Part shown: in pieces, positions 1 to 8,072 of the stretch | Layout of the letters: every line of letters starts with the position of its first letter | How positions within the stretch are numbered: position 1 is the stretch's first letter | From: CAXMMR01 sp963692975 | Lineage (GTDB): Bacteria; Pseudomonadota; Alphaproteobacteria; Acetobacterales; Acetobacteraceae | NCBI GenBank assembly: GCA_963692975.2 | Contig: CAXMMR010000023.1 | Span: 186,001 to 250,000 of the forward strand | Direction of reading: 5' to 3' | DNA length: 64,000 bases | Notes under the pieces: generated by a model | What the model saw: only the letters and a program-made list of their open reading frames with translations | The model's database searches: none | Told to the model about the DNA's origin: nothing | Position numbers and translations under genes: made by a program

Positions 1-612
1 ATCGCACGCTGGATGCTGGAGGAGGTCGGCGTGCCGTACCGCACCGAGCTGCTAGGCTACAGCACGACGATGAAGGCGCCGGACTACCTCGCGGTTAATC
101 CGATGGGCAAGGTGCCGGCGATCCGTCACGGTGACGCCGTTGTGACCGAAGGCGCGGCGATCTGCGCCTATCTGGCCGACGCGTTCCCCGAGGCCGGCCT
201 CGCGCCGCCGCCGGCCGAGCGTGCCGCCTACTACCGCTGGCTGTTCTTCGCCGCCGGCCCGCTGGAGGCGGCGACGACCAACCGCACCCTCGGCTTCGTG
301 GTGCCGCCGGAGCGGGAGAGAATGGCCGGTTATGGTCGGTTCGAAACCGTTGTCGACGCGCTCGAGGCCGCGGTGACGGACACCGAGTACCTGGCCGGAC
401 CGACCTTCAGCGCCGCCGACGTCTATGTCGGCTCGCAAATCGGCTACGGCCTCGCCTTTGGCTGGCTGGAGCGCCGGCCCGCGTTCGAGCATTACTGCGA
501 GCGCATCCTCCATCGCCCGGCGGCGCTGCGGGCCAAGGAGATCGACGACGCATTGATGGCGACAGGGATAAGGGCTTCCTACGGCATTGCACTCGCCATA
601 AGCCGCGGATGA
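1..612 (+). CDS. Glutathione S-transferase family protein, 5'-partial
   Basis: The reading frame is open to the first base of the window. The residues before the first ATG (IARW, then MLEEVGVPY) match helix 1 of the thioredoxin-like GST N-terminal domain, so the true start lies upstream. The segment NPMGKVPAI around residues 33-41 is the cis-proline loop, and TEGAAICAYLAD carries the usual glutathione-contact Glu-Ser/Gly region. The rest is an all-helical C-terminal domain with the SAADVYVGSQ N-capping motif. It probably conjugates or reduces small electrophiles with glutathione in the cytoplasm; the substrate cannot be told. Its stop codon is followed within 5 bases by a family A repeat. Confidence 0.9.
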   Translation: MARWMLEEVGVPYRTELLGYSTTMKAPDYLAVNPMGKVPAIRHGDAVVTEGAAICAYLADAFPEAGLAPPPAERAAYYRWLFFAAGPLEAATTNRTLGFVVPPERERMAGYGRFETVVDALEAAVTDTEYLAGPTFSAADVYVGSQIGYGLAFGWLERRPAFEHYCERILHRPAALRAKEIDDALMATGIRASYGIALAISRG

Positions 613-616
613 GGAA

Positions 617-728
617 TGGATTTTAAAGGCTCCGCCTTTAATGGGGTCGAGGGGCGGAGTGAGCTGAAGGTTCCGACTGCGCGACGCGCAGTTGGAAAGG
701 CGCACGGAGGGGAAGCCCCTCGCCTTTA
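617..728. repeat. Family A hairpin repeat, copy 1 (with nested cassette D)
   Basis: On the minus strand this reads as the left module: a CGAGGGGC...GCCCCTCG stem, then GACCCCATT and an AAAGGC-GGA-GCCTTT hairpin. The loop of the first stem is expanded by a nested cassette (D) with an inner ACTGCGC-GTC-GCGCAGT stem. The same cassette, with a different but still paired inner stem, occurs in the copy at 35766-35913. It lies between the GST stop and the stop of the DUF4864 gene. Confidence 0.8.
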
Positions 729-741
729 CTTGCTCGCTTCC

Positions 742-1179
742 TTAAGCGTTGACCTGGTTGCTCTTGGCCAGGGTGCAGCCGCCGATGCGCCAGGTGCCGT
801 TTGGCTGCTTCTGCATCGTGTACTCGGCGCTGTAGGACAGGCCGTCCGGTCCGACCAGGTTCACCGTCTGCACCAGGCCACCCGGGGCCGGAACCAGCGT
901 GGTGAAGACGACCGATTGCGGGCGGTAGACCGGTGCGTAAGCTTGGCGGACCATCGTGATGAAGGTCTCAGGCGTGCCGAACTCCGCCTGCAGGCTCGGG
1001 GTTGCGAAGCCGAACGCGCCGGTGGCGTCGTCATGCCGGAAAGCGTCGATCTGGCTGCGGATCACCTGCTGGATCGCGGTCCTGTCGGCGTCTGCCTGCG
1101 CGACAGCGGCGCACGGCGACAGGATGAGCGATAGCAGCACCAGCCAGAGCCAGTCGCGCCGGACGAAAAGACGCCTCAC
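742..1179 (-). CDS. DUF4864-type exported protein
   Basis: A 145-residue protein. It has an N-terminal signal peptide (basic MRRLFVRRDW, hydrophobic LVLLSLILSPCAAVAQA with an AVA-QA cleavage site), so it is probably periplasmic. The rest resembles the DUF4864 fold: an early helix DRTAIQQVIRSQIDAFRHDD followed by paired strands ending in WRIGGCTL. Function is unknown. The GTG start overlaps the stop of comF by 4 bases (GTGA), so the two are translationally coupled, although no link between their jobs is evident. Confidence 0.8.
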   Translation of the reverse strand: MRRLFVRRDWLWLVLLSLILSPCAAVAQADADRTAIQQVIRSQIDAFRHDDATGAFGFATPSLQAEFGTPETFITMVRQAYAPVYRPQSVVFTTLVPAPGGLVQTVNLVGPDGLSYSAEYTMQKQPNGTWRIGGCTLAKSNQVNA

Positions 1180-1925
1180 CAGGCCCGTGCCGCCCGTGCG
1201 GCGACCAGCAGGTCGACGGCTTCGGCGCCGGCATCGAGCAGCGCGGTCGTGCAGGCGCGCGCGGTCGCGCCCGACGTCAGCACGTCATCGACCAGCAGAA
1301 CCCGACGTCCGATGAGCGTGGCGGCGCGGCGGGGCGCGGCGGTGATCGCGCCCTGCAGCATCACCGCGCGTTCGGGCGCGCCGAGCTCGGCGAGCGGCGC
1401 GGTGCGGCGGATGCGGCGCAGCGCGTCGAGGCAGGCCGGCCGGCCCGACAGGCGGGCGAGCTGGCGCGCCAGCAGCGCCGACTGATTGTAGCGGCGCTGG
1501 TGCAGCCGCGAGCGATGCAGCGGCACCGGCACCAGCACTCCAGCCCGCGCCAGCAGCGGCGCCCCGGCCGCCGCCATCGCCGCCGCGATCAGCCCGGCAT
1601 GCTCCATCCGGTCGCCGTATTTGAACGCGAGCAGCAGCCCCTTCGACCCGCCATCATAGCGCCACGCAGCCCGCGCCTCGTCCCATGGCGGCGGCAGCTC
1701 AAGGCATCGCGCGCAGTGGCTGCCACCCTCGCCCGGCTCGTACGGCGCGCCGCAGCGGCGGCAGATCGGCCCGGCGACCAGCGGCAGCCGCGCCTTGCAC
1801 GGCGCGCATAGTCCGCCGGGCGATGGCACCGTGCCGCAGGCGCCGCACGGCTCCGGCAGCAGCAGGTCGAACGCCGCCATCGCCGCCGAACGCACCGTCA
1901 TCGCAATCGCTGATTGCAGGCCCAT
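1176..1925 (-). CDS. comF: ComF family phosphoribosyltransferase-like protein
   Basis: 249 residues. The N-terminal part carries two CxxC pairs (CGAC ... CAPC and CRRC) typical of the double zinc-ribbon of ComF proteins. The C-terminal type I phosphoribosyltransferase fold contains the PRPP-binding loop VLLVDDVLTSGATA around residues 210-225. The substrate of ComF proteins in alphaproteobacteria is not settled; a role in DNA uptake or ssDNA handling is inferred from Gram-positive homologues. No other competence gene is nearby. It is the first gene of a two-gene unit with the DUF4864 protein. Confidence 0.9.
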   Translation of the reverse strand: MGLQSAIAMTVRSAAMAAFDLLLPEPCGACGTVPSPGGLCAPCKARLPLVAGPICRRCGAPYEPGEGGSHCARCLELPPPWDEARAAWRYDGGSKGLLLAFKYGDRMEHAGLIAAAMAAAGAPLLARAGVLVPVPLHRSRLHQRRYNQSALLARQLARLSGRPACLDALRRIRRTAPLAELGAPERAVMLQGAITAAPRRAATLIGRRVLLVDDVLTSGATARACTTALLDAGAEAVDLLVAARAARAW

Positions 1926-2040
1926 GCCGCGAGCCTAGCGCGGCGCTGCGCCCTCGCACAGCTTTTCCGGCGAGGGTTCCACCATCATCATCCCGCGCGG
2001 GCCCTGGCGGACTGCCATGGCCGCGCGCACATGCGAAGCG

Positions 2041-2892
2041 ATGGACAGCATGCTCGTCTTCGACCGCGCCGCCGTTCGCCGCCACCGCGACCGCGCCGCA
2101 AGCCGCGTCGGCACCGTCGCGCCGATCCTGCAGGACGTCGCCGAGCGCCTGCTCGACCGGCTCGACGACACCACCACCCGGTTTGCCACCGCGCTCGACA
2201 TCGGCGGCCGCGGCGTCGTCGCGCCGATGCTGCGCGCGCGCGGCATCGCCACCATCAGCCTCGATCTCAGCGCGCCGATGGCGGCGCTGTCCGGACCGCC
2301 GGCGCTGTGCGCCGACGAGGAGCGGCTGCCGATCGCCGATGGCAGCGTCGACTTGGTGGTCGCCAACCTGTCGCTGCACTGGGTCAACGACCTGCCCGGC
2401 GCGCTGATCCAGATCCGCCGCGCGCTCCGCCCCGACGGGCTGTTTCTCGCCAGCCTGCCCGTGCTCGGCACGCTGCAGGCGCTGCGGCAAGGCTTCGCCA
2501 GCGCCGAGGACAGCCTGCGCGGCGGCGCCTCCCCGCGCCTCTCGCCCTTCCCAGAGCTCGCCGACTGCGCCAGCTTGCTGCAGCGCGCCGGCTTCGCCCT
2601 GCCGGTCGCCGACCTCGATGAGCTCCAGCTCGCCTATGCCGACCCGTTCGCCCTGCTGCGCGACCTGCAGGCGGCCGGCGAGCAGAACGCCATCCTGGCC
2701 CGCGACCGACGTACCCCACCCACCGCGCTGTTCCCGCTCGCGCTAGAGGCGCTGCCTCAGCAGGACGGACGCAGCCAGGCCATCCTACGGCTCGGCATGC
2801 TGACCGGCTGGGCACCGGCGCCGTCACAGCCGCAGCCGAAGGCGCGCGGGAGCGCCACGATCGGGCTGGAGGAGGCGTTGCGGCGGATGTGA
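2041..2892 (+). CDS. SAM-dependent methyltransferase (BioC/NDUFAF5-like)
   Basis: About 283 residues from the ATG at 2041; an in-frame ATG 24 bases upstream is less likely because the family opens with a short xxFDRxxVRRHRDRAA segment, seen here as MLVFDRAAVRRHRDRAA. A class I Rossmann methyltransferase domain follows, with a weak glycine motif (ALDIGGRGV), an acidic motif II (SLDLS) and the motif-IV-like VVANLSLHWVNDLPG. This pattern fits the BioC / NDUFAF5 (complex I assembly hydroxylase-methyltransferase) group. The family member in alphaproteobacteria is usually a lone gene, as here. It is divergent from comF. Confidence 0.8.
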   Translation: MDSMLVFDRAAVRRHRDRAASRVGTVAPILQDVAERLLDRLDDTTTRFATALDIGGRGVVAPMLRARGIATISLDLSAPMAALSGPPALCADEERLPIADGSVDLVVANLSLHWVNDLPGALIQIRRALRPDGLFLASLPVLGTLQALRQGFASAEDSLRGGASPRLSPFPELADCASLLQRAGFALPVADLDELQLAYADPFALLRDLQAAGEQNAILARDRRTPPTALFPLALEALPQQDGRSQAILRLGMLTGWAPAPSQPQPKARGSATIGLEEALRRM

Positions 2893-2895
2893 GGG

Positions 2896-3092
2896 AAGGC
2901 CAGGGGCTTTGCCCCTGGACCCCATTAAAGGCGGAGCCTTTAAAATCCGTTCTGTTTCGTGCCACACGCCGAGAATGGTGGCGCAGGACGACGGGAATGA
3001 ACGGCTTCGCCAAGCAAAATGCCCGTTAAGACTCCAGCGAATGGGGCCTGGGGCCGCGGGCCCCAGCGAGGTCCAGGAGCAGAGCTCCTGGC
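2896..3092. repeat. Family A hairpin repeat, copy 2 (full composite)
   Basis: Full-length composite. The left module has CCAGGGGC-TTT-GCCCCTGG and AAAGGC-GGA-GCCTTT stems. A variable middle includes GGCTTCGCCAAGCAA, and the right module has CTGGGGCC-GCG-GGCCCCAG and CCAGGAGC-AGA-GCTCCTGG stems. The terminal inverted repeats start 3 bases after the methyltransferase stop and end at the moaA stop codon, so the element exactly fills the gap between two convergent genes. Confidence 0.9.
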
Positions 3093-4103
3093 CTACCCTC
3101 CGGTAACGCTCATGTGCCGCTTGACCGACGGGCCTGTCTGCCGGCGATCGATGACGAAGTCATGGCCCTTCGGCTTGCGGCTAATCGCCTCGCGGATCGC
3201 GGCGTCGAGATCGTCATCCGAGTCGCTGCCGCGCAGCACGGCGCGTAGATCGGCCGCGTCGTCCTGCCCGAGACAGAGGTAGAGCATGCCGGTGCAGGTC
3301 AGCCGCACCCGATTGCAGCCCTCGCAGAAATTGTGGGTCATCGGGGTGATGAAGCCGAGCCGGGTGCCGGTTTCTGCGACGTCGAAGTAACGCGCCGGGC
3401 CGCCGGTGCGATAACCGGTCTCGCTCAGCGTCCAGCGTCGCCGCAGCCGCGCCCGCACCAGCGACAGCGGCAGGTATTGGTCGGCGCGGTCCGCATCGAC
3501 GTCGCCCATCGGCATGGTCTCGATCAGGCACAGGTCGAAGCCGTGTCGGCCGCACCAGGTGAGCAGCTCCTCCAGGTGGTCCTCGTTGGTGCCGCGCAGC
3601 GCCACCGCGTTGATCTTGATCGCCAAGCCGGCGGCCTGCGCGGCCATGATGCCGGCGAGCGTCCGGTCGAGCTTGCCCCAGCGCGTAATGGCCGTGAACG
3701 TCGCAGGATCAAGCGTGTCCAGGCTGACGTTGAGACGCCGAACGCCGCTCTCGACCAGCATGCCGACATGCCGGGTGAGTTGGCTCGCATTGGTGGTGAG
3801 CGTCAGCTCGTCGAGGCCAGGAGCGTCCGGGTCGGTGGTGAGGCGGCGGCCCAGCGCGCGGAACAGGGTGCCGACGTCCCGCCGCACCAGCGGCTCGCCG
3901 CCGGTGATGCGGATCTTGCGGGTGCCGAGCCTGATGAAGGCGGCGCAAACGCGCTCCAGCTCCTCGAGCGACAAAATCTGCGCGCGCGGCAGGAAGTTCA
4001 TGTCCTCCGCCATGCAGTAGACGCAGCGAAGGTCGCATCGGTCGGTGACCGAGACGCGCAGGTAAGTGATGGAGCGTCCGAACGGGTCGATCAGGGGGGC
4101 CAT
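3093..4103 (-). CDS. moaA: GTP 3',8-cyclase MoaA
   Basis: 336 residues, the usual MoaA length. This radical-SAM enzyme catalyses the first step of molybdenum cofactor synthesis (GTP to 3',8-cyclo-GTP). The N-terminal 4Fe-4S motif CxxxCxxC is present (Cys23, Cys27, Cys30 in RCDLRCVYC), followed by the SAM-binding GGEP. The C-terminal cluster motif is seen as NFCEGCNRVRLTC, and the conserved C-terminal Gly-Gly tail (MSVTGG) is intact. A Moco-dependent, sulfite-oxidase-like protein at 25204-25860 is a possible consumer; no other moa genes are in the window. Confidence 0.97.
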   Translation of the reverse strand: MAPLIDPFGRSITYLRVSVTDRCDLRCVYCMAEDMNFLPRAQILSLEELERVCAAFIRLGTRKIRITGGEPLVRRDVGTLFRALGRRLTTDPDAPGLDELTLTTNASQLTRHVGMLVESGVRRLNVSLDTLDPATFTAITRWGKLDRTLAGIMAAQAAGLAIKINAVALRGTNEDHLEELLTWCGRHGFDLCLIETMPMGDVDADRADQYLPLSLVRARLRRRWTLSETGYRTGGPARYFDVAETGTRLGFITPMTHNFCEGCNRVRLTCTGMLYLCLGQDDAADLRAVLRGSDSDDDLDAAIREAISRKPKGHDFVIDRRQTGPSVKRHMSVTGG

Positions 4104-4162
4104 ATAGCGTTCATGTTGCCGCTCTAGGCTTGGCGTGCAAGCCGCCGCCGGTCACCTCATGG

Positions 4163-4405
4163 TCAGCGTGCCGGCTCGTCGTCGTCAACCAGCACCAAGG
4201 CGACCTGGCGCAGCTCCACCAACACCTTGCCGGCGTGCTCGAAATTGACCGTGACGCGGCTGCCGACGGCGGACTGCACCTGGCCAATACCCCAGTCCGG
4301 GCGCTCCGGATGCCGCACACGCTGGCCGGGCTCCAGCGAGGCTCGCTCGCCCGGCGTCACCGAAGCGCTCCGGCTCGGCTGCGGCCGGCGGTCATCGTTC
4401 AACAC
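4163..4405 (-). CDS. DUF3553 domain-containing protein
   Basis: 80 residues from a GTG start. The core EPGQRVRHPERPDWGIGQVQS...VTVNFEHAGKVLV matches the small DUF3553 beta-barrel (the 'V.HP..GWG.G.V' pattern), found free-standing in alphaproteobacteria and fused to the C-terminus of some UvrD/PcrA helicases. A nucleic-acid or protein docking role is inferred only from the fusion. It lies 59 bases upstream of moaA on the same strand. Confidence 0.8.
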   Translation of the reverse strand: MLNDDRRPQPSRSASVTPGERASLEPGQRVRHPERPDWGIGQVQSAVGSRVTVNFEHAGKVLVELRQVALVLVDDDEPAR

Positions 4406-4505
4406 TGATTTATCCTTGATTAACCGGATTGCGCCATGCTGCTACCCGTATTGCAACGCCGGCTGTCGCGGCAGTGGGCTTGACACTCGACAGGCAGGAC
4501 GGGCG

Positions 4506-5201
4506 ATGCAAAAGGACGACCAGCTGGCCGCCCCGCCCGCCGTTCAGACGGTCAAGCCGCAGGCGGTCGCGGCGGCGGTCGACGGCTTGCGGCTTGCCGA
4601 GGCGATGGCGGCACGGCTGTGTCACGACATCAGCTCCCCAGCCGGCGCGGTCGGCAATGCGCTGGAGCTGATCGCCGAGCCGGACCTGGCTGTCGAGGCG
4701 ACAGAGCTGGCGCGCGATGGGATCATCGCGCTGACCGCGCGGCTACAGCTGGCGCGCGCCGCGTGGTGCGAGCCGGGCGCACCGCTCGACGCCGCAACCA
4801 TCCTGCGGCTGGCGCGCGGCTTGTCGAGCCGAAACATGGAGGTGGACCTCACCGCGCTCGACGCCGGCGAGCCGAACGGCATGTTCGCGCCCGCCCTCGC
4901 CCGGCTGCTGCTCAACCTGCTGATGCTGGCGAGCGAAGCCCTGCCGGCTGGCGGCCGGGTGCGGCTTGGCGGCAGCGTCGCCGAGGGCATCGTGCTGGCG
5001 ATCGACGGGCCGCAGGCCGCCTGGCCGACCGGCTTGCCGGCGATGCTGGGGCATGAGGACGCGGCCTGGGCGGCCATCGGCGAACCCCGCGCCCTGCAGG
5101 CGCCGCTCACCGCGCTGATCGCCGCTGCAGCCGGCTACCGGCTGTCACTGCTGCTCGGTCCGGCCAGCGCGGCGCCGCCTCTGCTGCTCCGGGTGCGGTA
5201 A
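4506..5201 (+). CDS. chpT: ChpT-type histidine phosphotransferase
   Basis: 231 residues from the ATG at 4506. The phospho-acceptor helix is seen as ARLCHDISSPAGAVGNALEL (the His is near residue 39), matching the LCHD.ISP.GA.. signature of ChpT/DUF2328 proteins. A degenerate histidine-kinase-like ATPase domain follows, with no ATP-binding G boxes. In Caulobacter, ChpT passes phosphate from CckA to CtrA and CpdR to control the cell cycle. Neither partner is in the window. A longer in-frame reading from 4227 was rejected because it would run through the DUF3553 promoter region. Confidence 0.85.
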   Translation: MQKDDQLAAPPAVQTVKPQAVAAAVDGLRLAEAMAARLCHDISSPAGAVGNALELIAEPDLAVEATELARDGIIALTARLQLARAAWCEPGAPLDAATILRLARGLSSRNMEVDLTALDAGEPNGMFAPALARLLLNLLMLASEALPAGGRVRLGGSVAEGIVLAIDGPQAAWPTGLPAMLGHEDAAWAAIGEPRALQAPLTALIAAAAGYRLSLLLGPASAAPPLLLRVR

Positions 5202-5203
5202 GC

Positions 5204-5256
5204 AAGGCCAGGGCTTTGCCCTGGACCCACCAAGGGCCCGAGGCCCTTGGATCCCG
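5204..5256. repeat. Family A-like hairpin repeat, copy 3 (CCAAGGGCC subtype)
   Basis: A short copy directly after the chpT stop: an AAGGCCAGGGC-TTT-GCCCTGG stem followed by CCAAGGGC-CCGA-GGCCCTTGG and ATCCC. The second hairpin is the CCAAGGGCC / GGCCCTTGG variant, also seen at 59029-59173. Confidence 0.75.
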
Positions 5257-5345
5257 ATCCTGTCTTCGTCACCAGCCTATCGCTGGTGGCCCTGAACCTT
5301 GCCTTGCCTCGCCAGACACGCCCATGCTGGCGCGGTGAGGCCTGC

Positions 5346-6305
5346 ATGCGACTGATCGCCGTCACCCGGGTGCTCAACGAGGTCGACATCGTCGAGGCCT
5401 TTGCCCGCCACACCGCCCACTTCGTCGACCATCACGTCTTCCTCGACAATGGCAGCCATGACGGCACGGTGGAGATCCTGCGCGCCCTGCGCGACACGGC
5501 TGGCGGCATCGACCTGCTGCAGGTCCACACCGTCGCCTTCTGCGAGCACCTGCACAACACGATGCTGTATCGGATCGCCGCCTCGGCTGCGGCCGACTGG
5601 GTGTGCTGCCTGGACGCCGACGAGTTCCTCCGTCTGCCGGAAGGCCAGCTGCGCGACGCGCTGACCGCCGTGCCGGCCGAGCTGGAGGCGGTCACCCTGC
5701 CGCTCGTCAACTACTACACGACACCGCAGGACGAACCTGCCGAGCGGTTGGTCACCGCCCGCATCCGGCACCGGATCCGCACGCCGCATGGCGTGAGCAA
5801 GATGTTCATCCGCGGCCGGCTGCCCGAGGCGCAGATCCTGGACGGCAACCACGCCGCGATCGTCGAGGGCCGCGAGGTGCGGATGGCGCCGCTGCCCGGC
5901 GCGAGCCTTGCGCATTATCCTAACCGCGCCGGCGTCCAGATCCTGGCCAAGGCGATCGTCGGGCGGCTCAAGGTTCTGGCCGGCGGGGCGGAGGCGCGGC
6001 CGGAAGCGACCTCCGGCCACTACACGCGCTTTCTGCAGATCATGCGCGACGATCCGGGCCATCTGCTCGGCGACCCCAACTTCATGGGCGGCGGCAATGC
6101 CGGTCTCGACCTGGTCGAGGATCCGCTCGAGTATCGCGGCGCGGCGCTGACGCGGACGCCGGCTGTCGATGCGAACCTGCATGCCGTGCGGGCGATCGCG
6201 CATGCGGCCGAGGCGCTGGCCGTCGCGCACGGTCGGCTGCTCGACGACAATGCCGCGCTGCGCACCCAGATGCGGCTGTGGAACACCGAGTTCAGGCGCC
6301 TTTGA
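5346..6305 (+). CDS. Glycosyltransferase family 2-like protein
   Basis: 319 residues from the ATG at 5346. The N-terminal GT-A fold starts VTRVLNEVDIVEAFARHT and contains the nucleotide-sugar site FLDNGSHDGTVEIL and the metal-binding DxD seen as CLDADEFL. This matches the glyco_tranf_2_4 group, whose members transfer sugars to surface polysaccharides or proteins in the cytoplasm. No membrane span is evident. The C-terminal 35 residues are a predicted coiled helix. Acceptor and donor are unknown, and there is no polysaccharide locus nearby. The open frame runs 99 bases further upstream into the preceding repeat, so the internal ATG is preferred. Confidence 0.82.
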   Translation: MRLIAVTRVLNEVDIVEAFARHTAHFVDHHVFLDNGSHDGTVEILRALRDTAGGIDLLQVHTVAFCEHLHNTMLYRIAASAAADWVCCLDADEFLRLPEGQLRDALTAVPAELEAVTLPLVNYYTTPQDEPAERLVTARIRHRIRTPHGVSKMFIRGRLPEAQILDGNHAAIVEGREVRMAPLPGASLAHYPNRAGVQILAKAIVGRLKVLAGGAEARPEATSGHYTRFLQIMRDDPGHLLGDPNFMGGGNAGLDLVEDPLEYRGAALTRTPAVDANLHAVRAIAHAAEALAVAHGRLLDDNAALRTQMRLWNTEFRRL

Positions 6306-6341
6306 GCTCTCGGCGACAGACGCAGGCGCAGTGTTTGCAGG

Positions 6342-7025
6342 ATGGCGCTGCCTTATCCAGGGAGCTCAAGCGTGGAACCGCCAGTCGACGTCGGTCCGGA
6401 CTTCATCCAACCACGGCCGCCGCGTACCGGGCGGGTGTTGATCGACGTCGTCGTCGGCGGCGTGGCGATCATGCTGTCTGTCATCTCGCTCATCGTTGCG
6501 ATCCAGAACGAGCGCACCCAGCGCGAGCTGGTCGCCGCGAGTTCCTGGCCCTTTCTGCAGGCGGAGTTCAGCAGCGGGTCCAAGCATGACGCCATGATCG
6601 AGTTCGTCAATGCCGGCGTCGGTCCTGCCAAGGTCGACAGCGTCGAGATGTTCTATCGCGGGCAGCCGGTGACCTCCATCCTGACGCTGCTGCAGCAATG
6701 CTGCGGACTGTCCACGGACGCGGCGACGATGCACCAGCAGCTTGCGGGCGCAATATCGCTGTCCTCGTCCTCTGACTTCGTGCTTCGGCCGGCCGAGCAT
6801 CAGACGATCATGCGGCTCGCCTACGACGCAAACGCGGCCAAGGACGTGCGGGCGCGCTTCTTGGCCGGGATGAGCGACATCACCTTCCGGGCCTGCTACT
6901 GCTCGGTGCTGGACGAATGCTGGCTGTCGACGCTGCAGGACTTGCATCCGCACCGCATCAGGATCTGTCCGAAGCCCGCATACCCGTTGCTCGACGCGCC
7001 GACGCCGGCAACGCTCAAGGACTAG
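6342..7025 (+). CDS. Membrane-anchored protein of unknown function
   Basis: 227 residues. An N-terminal proline-rich cytoplasmic stub (about 28 residues) is followed by one membrane helix, VLIDVVVGGVAIMLSVISLIVAI. A soluble domain follows, with paired strands (FLQAEFSSGSKHDAMIEFVNAGVGPAKVDSV) and several Cys residues (QCCG, RACYC, DECW). The domain has the look of the small beta-sandwich found in many single-span hypothetical proteins. No family can be named with confidence. It ends tail-to-tail with era: its TAG is the base before the era stop. Confidence 0.7.
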   Translation: MALPYPGSSSVEPPVDVGPDFIQPRPPRTGRVLIDVVVGGVAIMLSVISLIVAIQNERTQRELVAASSWPFLQAEFSSGSKHDAMIEFVNAGVGPAKVDSVEMFYRGQPVTSILTLLQQCCGLSTDAATMHQQLAGAISLSSSSDFVLRPAEHQTIMRLAYDANAAKDVRARFLAGMSDITFRACYCSVLDECWLSTLQDLHPHRIRICPKPAYPLLDAPTPATLKD

Positions 7026-8072
7026 CTAACCCGGATCGTCCAGCCCGATCGCGCGCAGCCGCGCCCGCTCCTCGTCCCAGCCGGCGCGCTCCTTGACGTT
7101 GAGGAACAGGTGCACCGTCCGGTCCAGCAGGCGCGCCAACTCGCCGCGCGCCTTGGCGCCGATCGACTTCACCCGCGTCCCGCCCTGTCCGATCAGGATC
7201 GCCTTCTGCCCGGACCGGGCGACGTAGATCGTGACCTCGATCCGCACCGACCCGTCCGGCTTCTCCTGAAAGCTCTCCGTCTCGACCGTGGTGCCGTATG
7301 GCACCTCCTCATGCGTCTGCAGGAAGATCTGCTCACGCACCAGCTCGGCAGCGAGCAGCCTGTCCGGCAGGTCGGTCAGCTCCTCCTCCGGGTAGAGGTG
7401 CGGGCCCTCGGGCAGCATGTGCTGCAGGCCGCCGAGCAGCACGTCGAGCCCCTCGCCGGTGCTGGCGGAGACGAAGAAGGTCTCCTCGAAGGAGCCGAGC
7501 TGGCCGAGCTCGTGCGCCAGCGGCAGCAGCGCCCGGGGCTCCACCGTGTCGACCTTGTTGAGCACCAGCCAACAACGCCGCTTGCTCTTGGCCAGCGTCG
7601 CAGTGAGGCCGCGCACCCCCTCGCCCGCCCCGGTGCGGCTGTCGACCAACGCCAGTGTGAGGTCGGCGTCCTGCGCCCCGGTCCAGGCGGCGGCCACCAT
7701 CGCGCGGTCGAGCTTGCGCTTGGGCGCGAAGATGCCGGGCGTGTCGACCAGCAGGATCTGCGTCCGTCCGCGCATGACGATGCCGAGCACGCGAAAGCGG
7801 GTAGTCTGCGCCTTCGGGCTGACGATCGACAGCTTGGCGCCGGTCAGCCGGTTGAGCAGCGTCGACTTGCCGGCGTTCGGCGCGCCGACGATGGCGACGA
7901 AGCCGCAACGCGTCGGCGCTGCCGCGCCGCCTTCACTTGCCAGCGCTGCCGCGCCGCCTTCGCTTGCCAGCGCGGCAGCGCCGCCTTCGCTTGCCGGCGC
8001 GGCAGCGCCGCCCTCGCTCGCCGGCTCGGCATTGTCAGCCGCACCTGGCGCGCCCGCCGACGGGCCGCTCAC
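7026..8072 (-). CDS. era: GTPase Era with repetitive N-terminal extension
   Basis: 348 residues from a GTG whose first bases overlap the rnc stop (GTGA). Era binds 16S rRNA and helps mature the 30S subunit. The GTPase motifs are G1 GAPNAGKST, G3 DTPG and G4 NKVD. The C-terminal KH domain has the GQGG loop (ILIGQGGTRVKSIG). Oddly, about 50 residues precede the G domain, of which 36 are four in-frame copies of a 9-residue unit (ASEGGAAAL/P). Normal Era starts a few residues before the FVAIVGAPN strand. The rnc-era order is the classical one. Confidence 0.95.
   Translation of the reverse strand: MSGPSAGAPGAADNAEPASEGGAAAPASEGGAAALASEGGAAALASEGGAAAPTRCGFVAIVGAPNAGKSTLLNRLTGAKLSIVSPKAQTTRFRVLGIVMRGRTQILLVDTPGIFAPKRKLDRAMVAAAWTGAQDADLTLALVDSRTGAGEGVRGLTATLAKSKRRCWLVLNKVDTVEPRALLPLAHELGQLGSFEETFFVSASTGEGLDVLLGGLQHMLPEGPHLYPEEELTDLPDRLLAAELVREQIFLQTHEEVPYGTTVETESFQEKPDGSVRIEVTIYVARSGQKAILIGQGGTRVKSIGAKARGELARLLDRTVHLFLNVKERAGWDEERARLRAIGLDDPG
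7921..8028. repeat. 27-bp tandem repeat (4 copies) inside era
   Basis: Four perfect-register 27-bp units (7921-7947, 7948-7974, 7975-8001, 8002-8028) encode the repeated ASEGGAAA peptide at the N-terminus of Era. Units differ by a few silent or Leu/Pro changes, so the array is not brand new. The codons keep the reading frame, and a related low-complexity stretch sits at the N-terminus of FabZ (61941-62028). Confidence 0.9.

Noticed and set aside
4104..4162. Molybdenum cofactor riboswitch before moaA
   Set aside because: The gap to the DUF3553 gene is only 59 bases and shows none of the expected conserved stems.
4227..4505. Upstream extension of the chpT frame to 4227
   Set aside because: It overlaps the DUF3553 gene on the other strand, adds 93 residues unlike ChpT, and the homology begins after the ATG at 4506.
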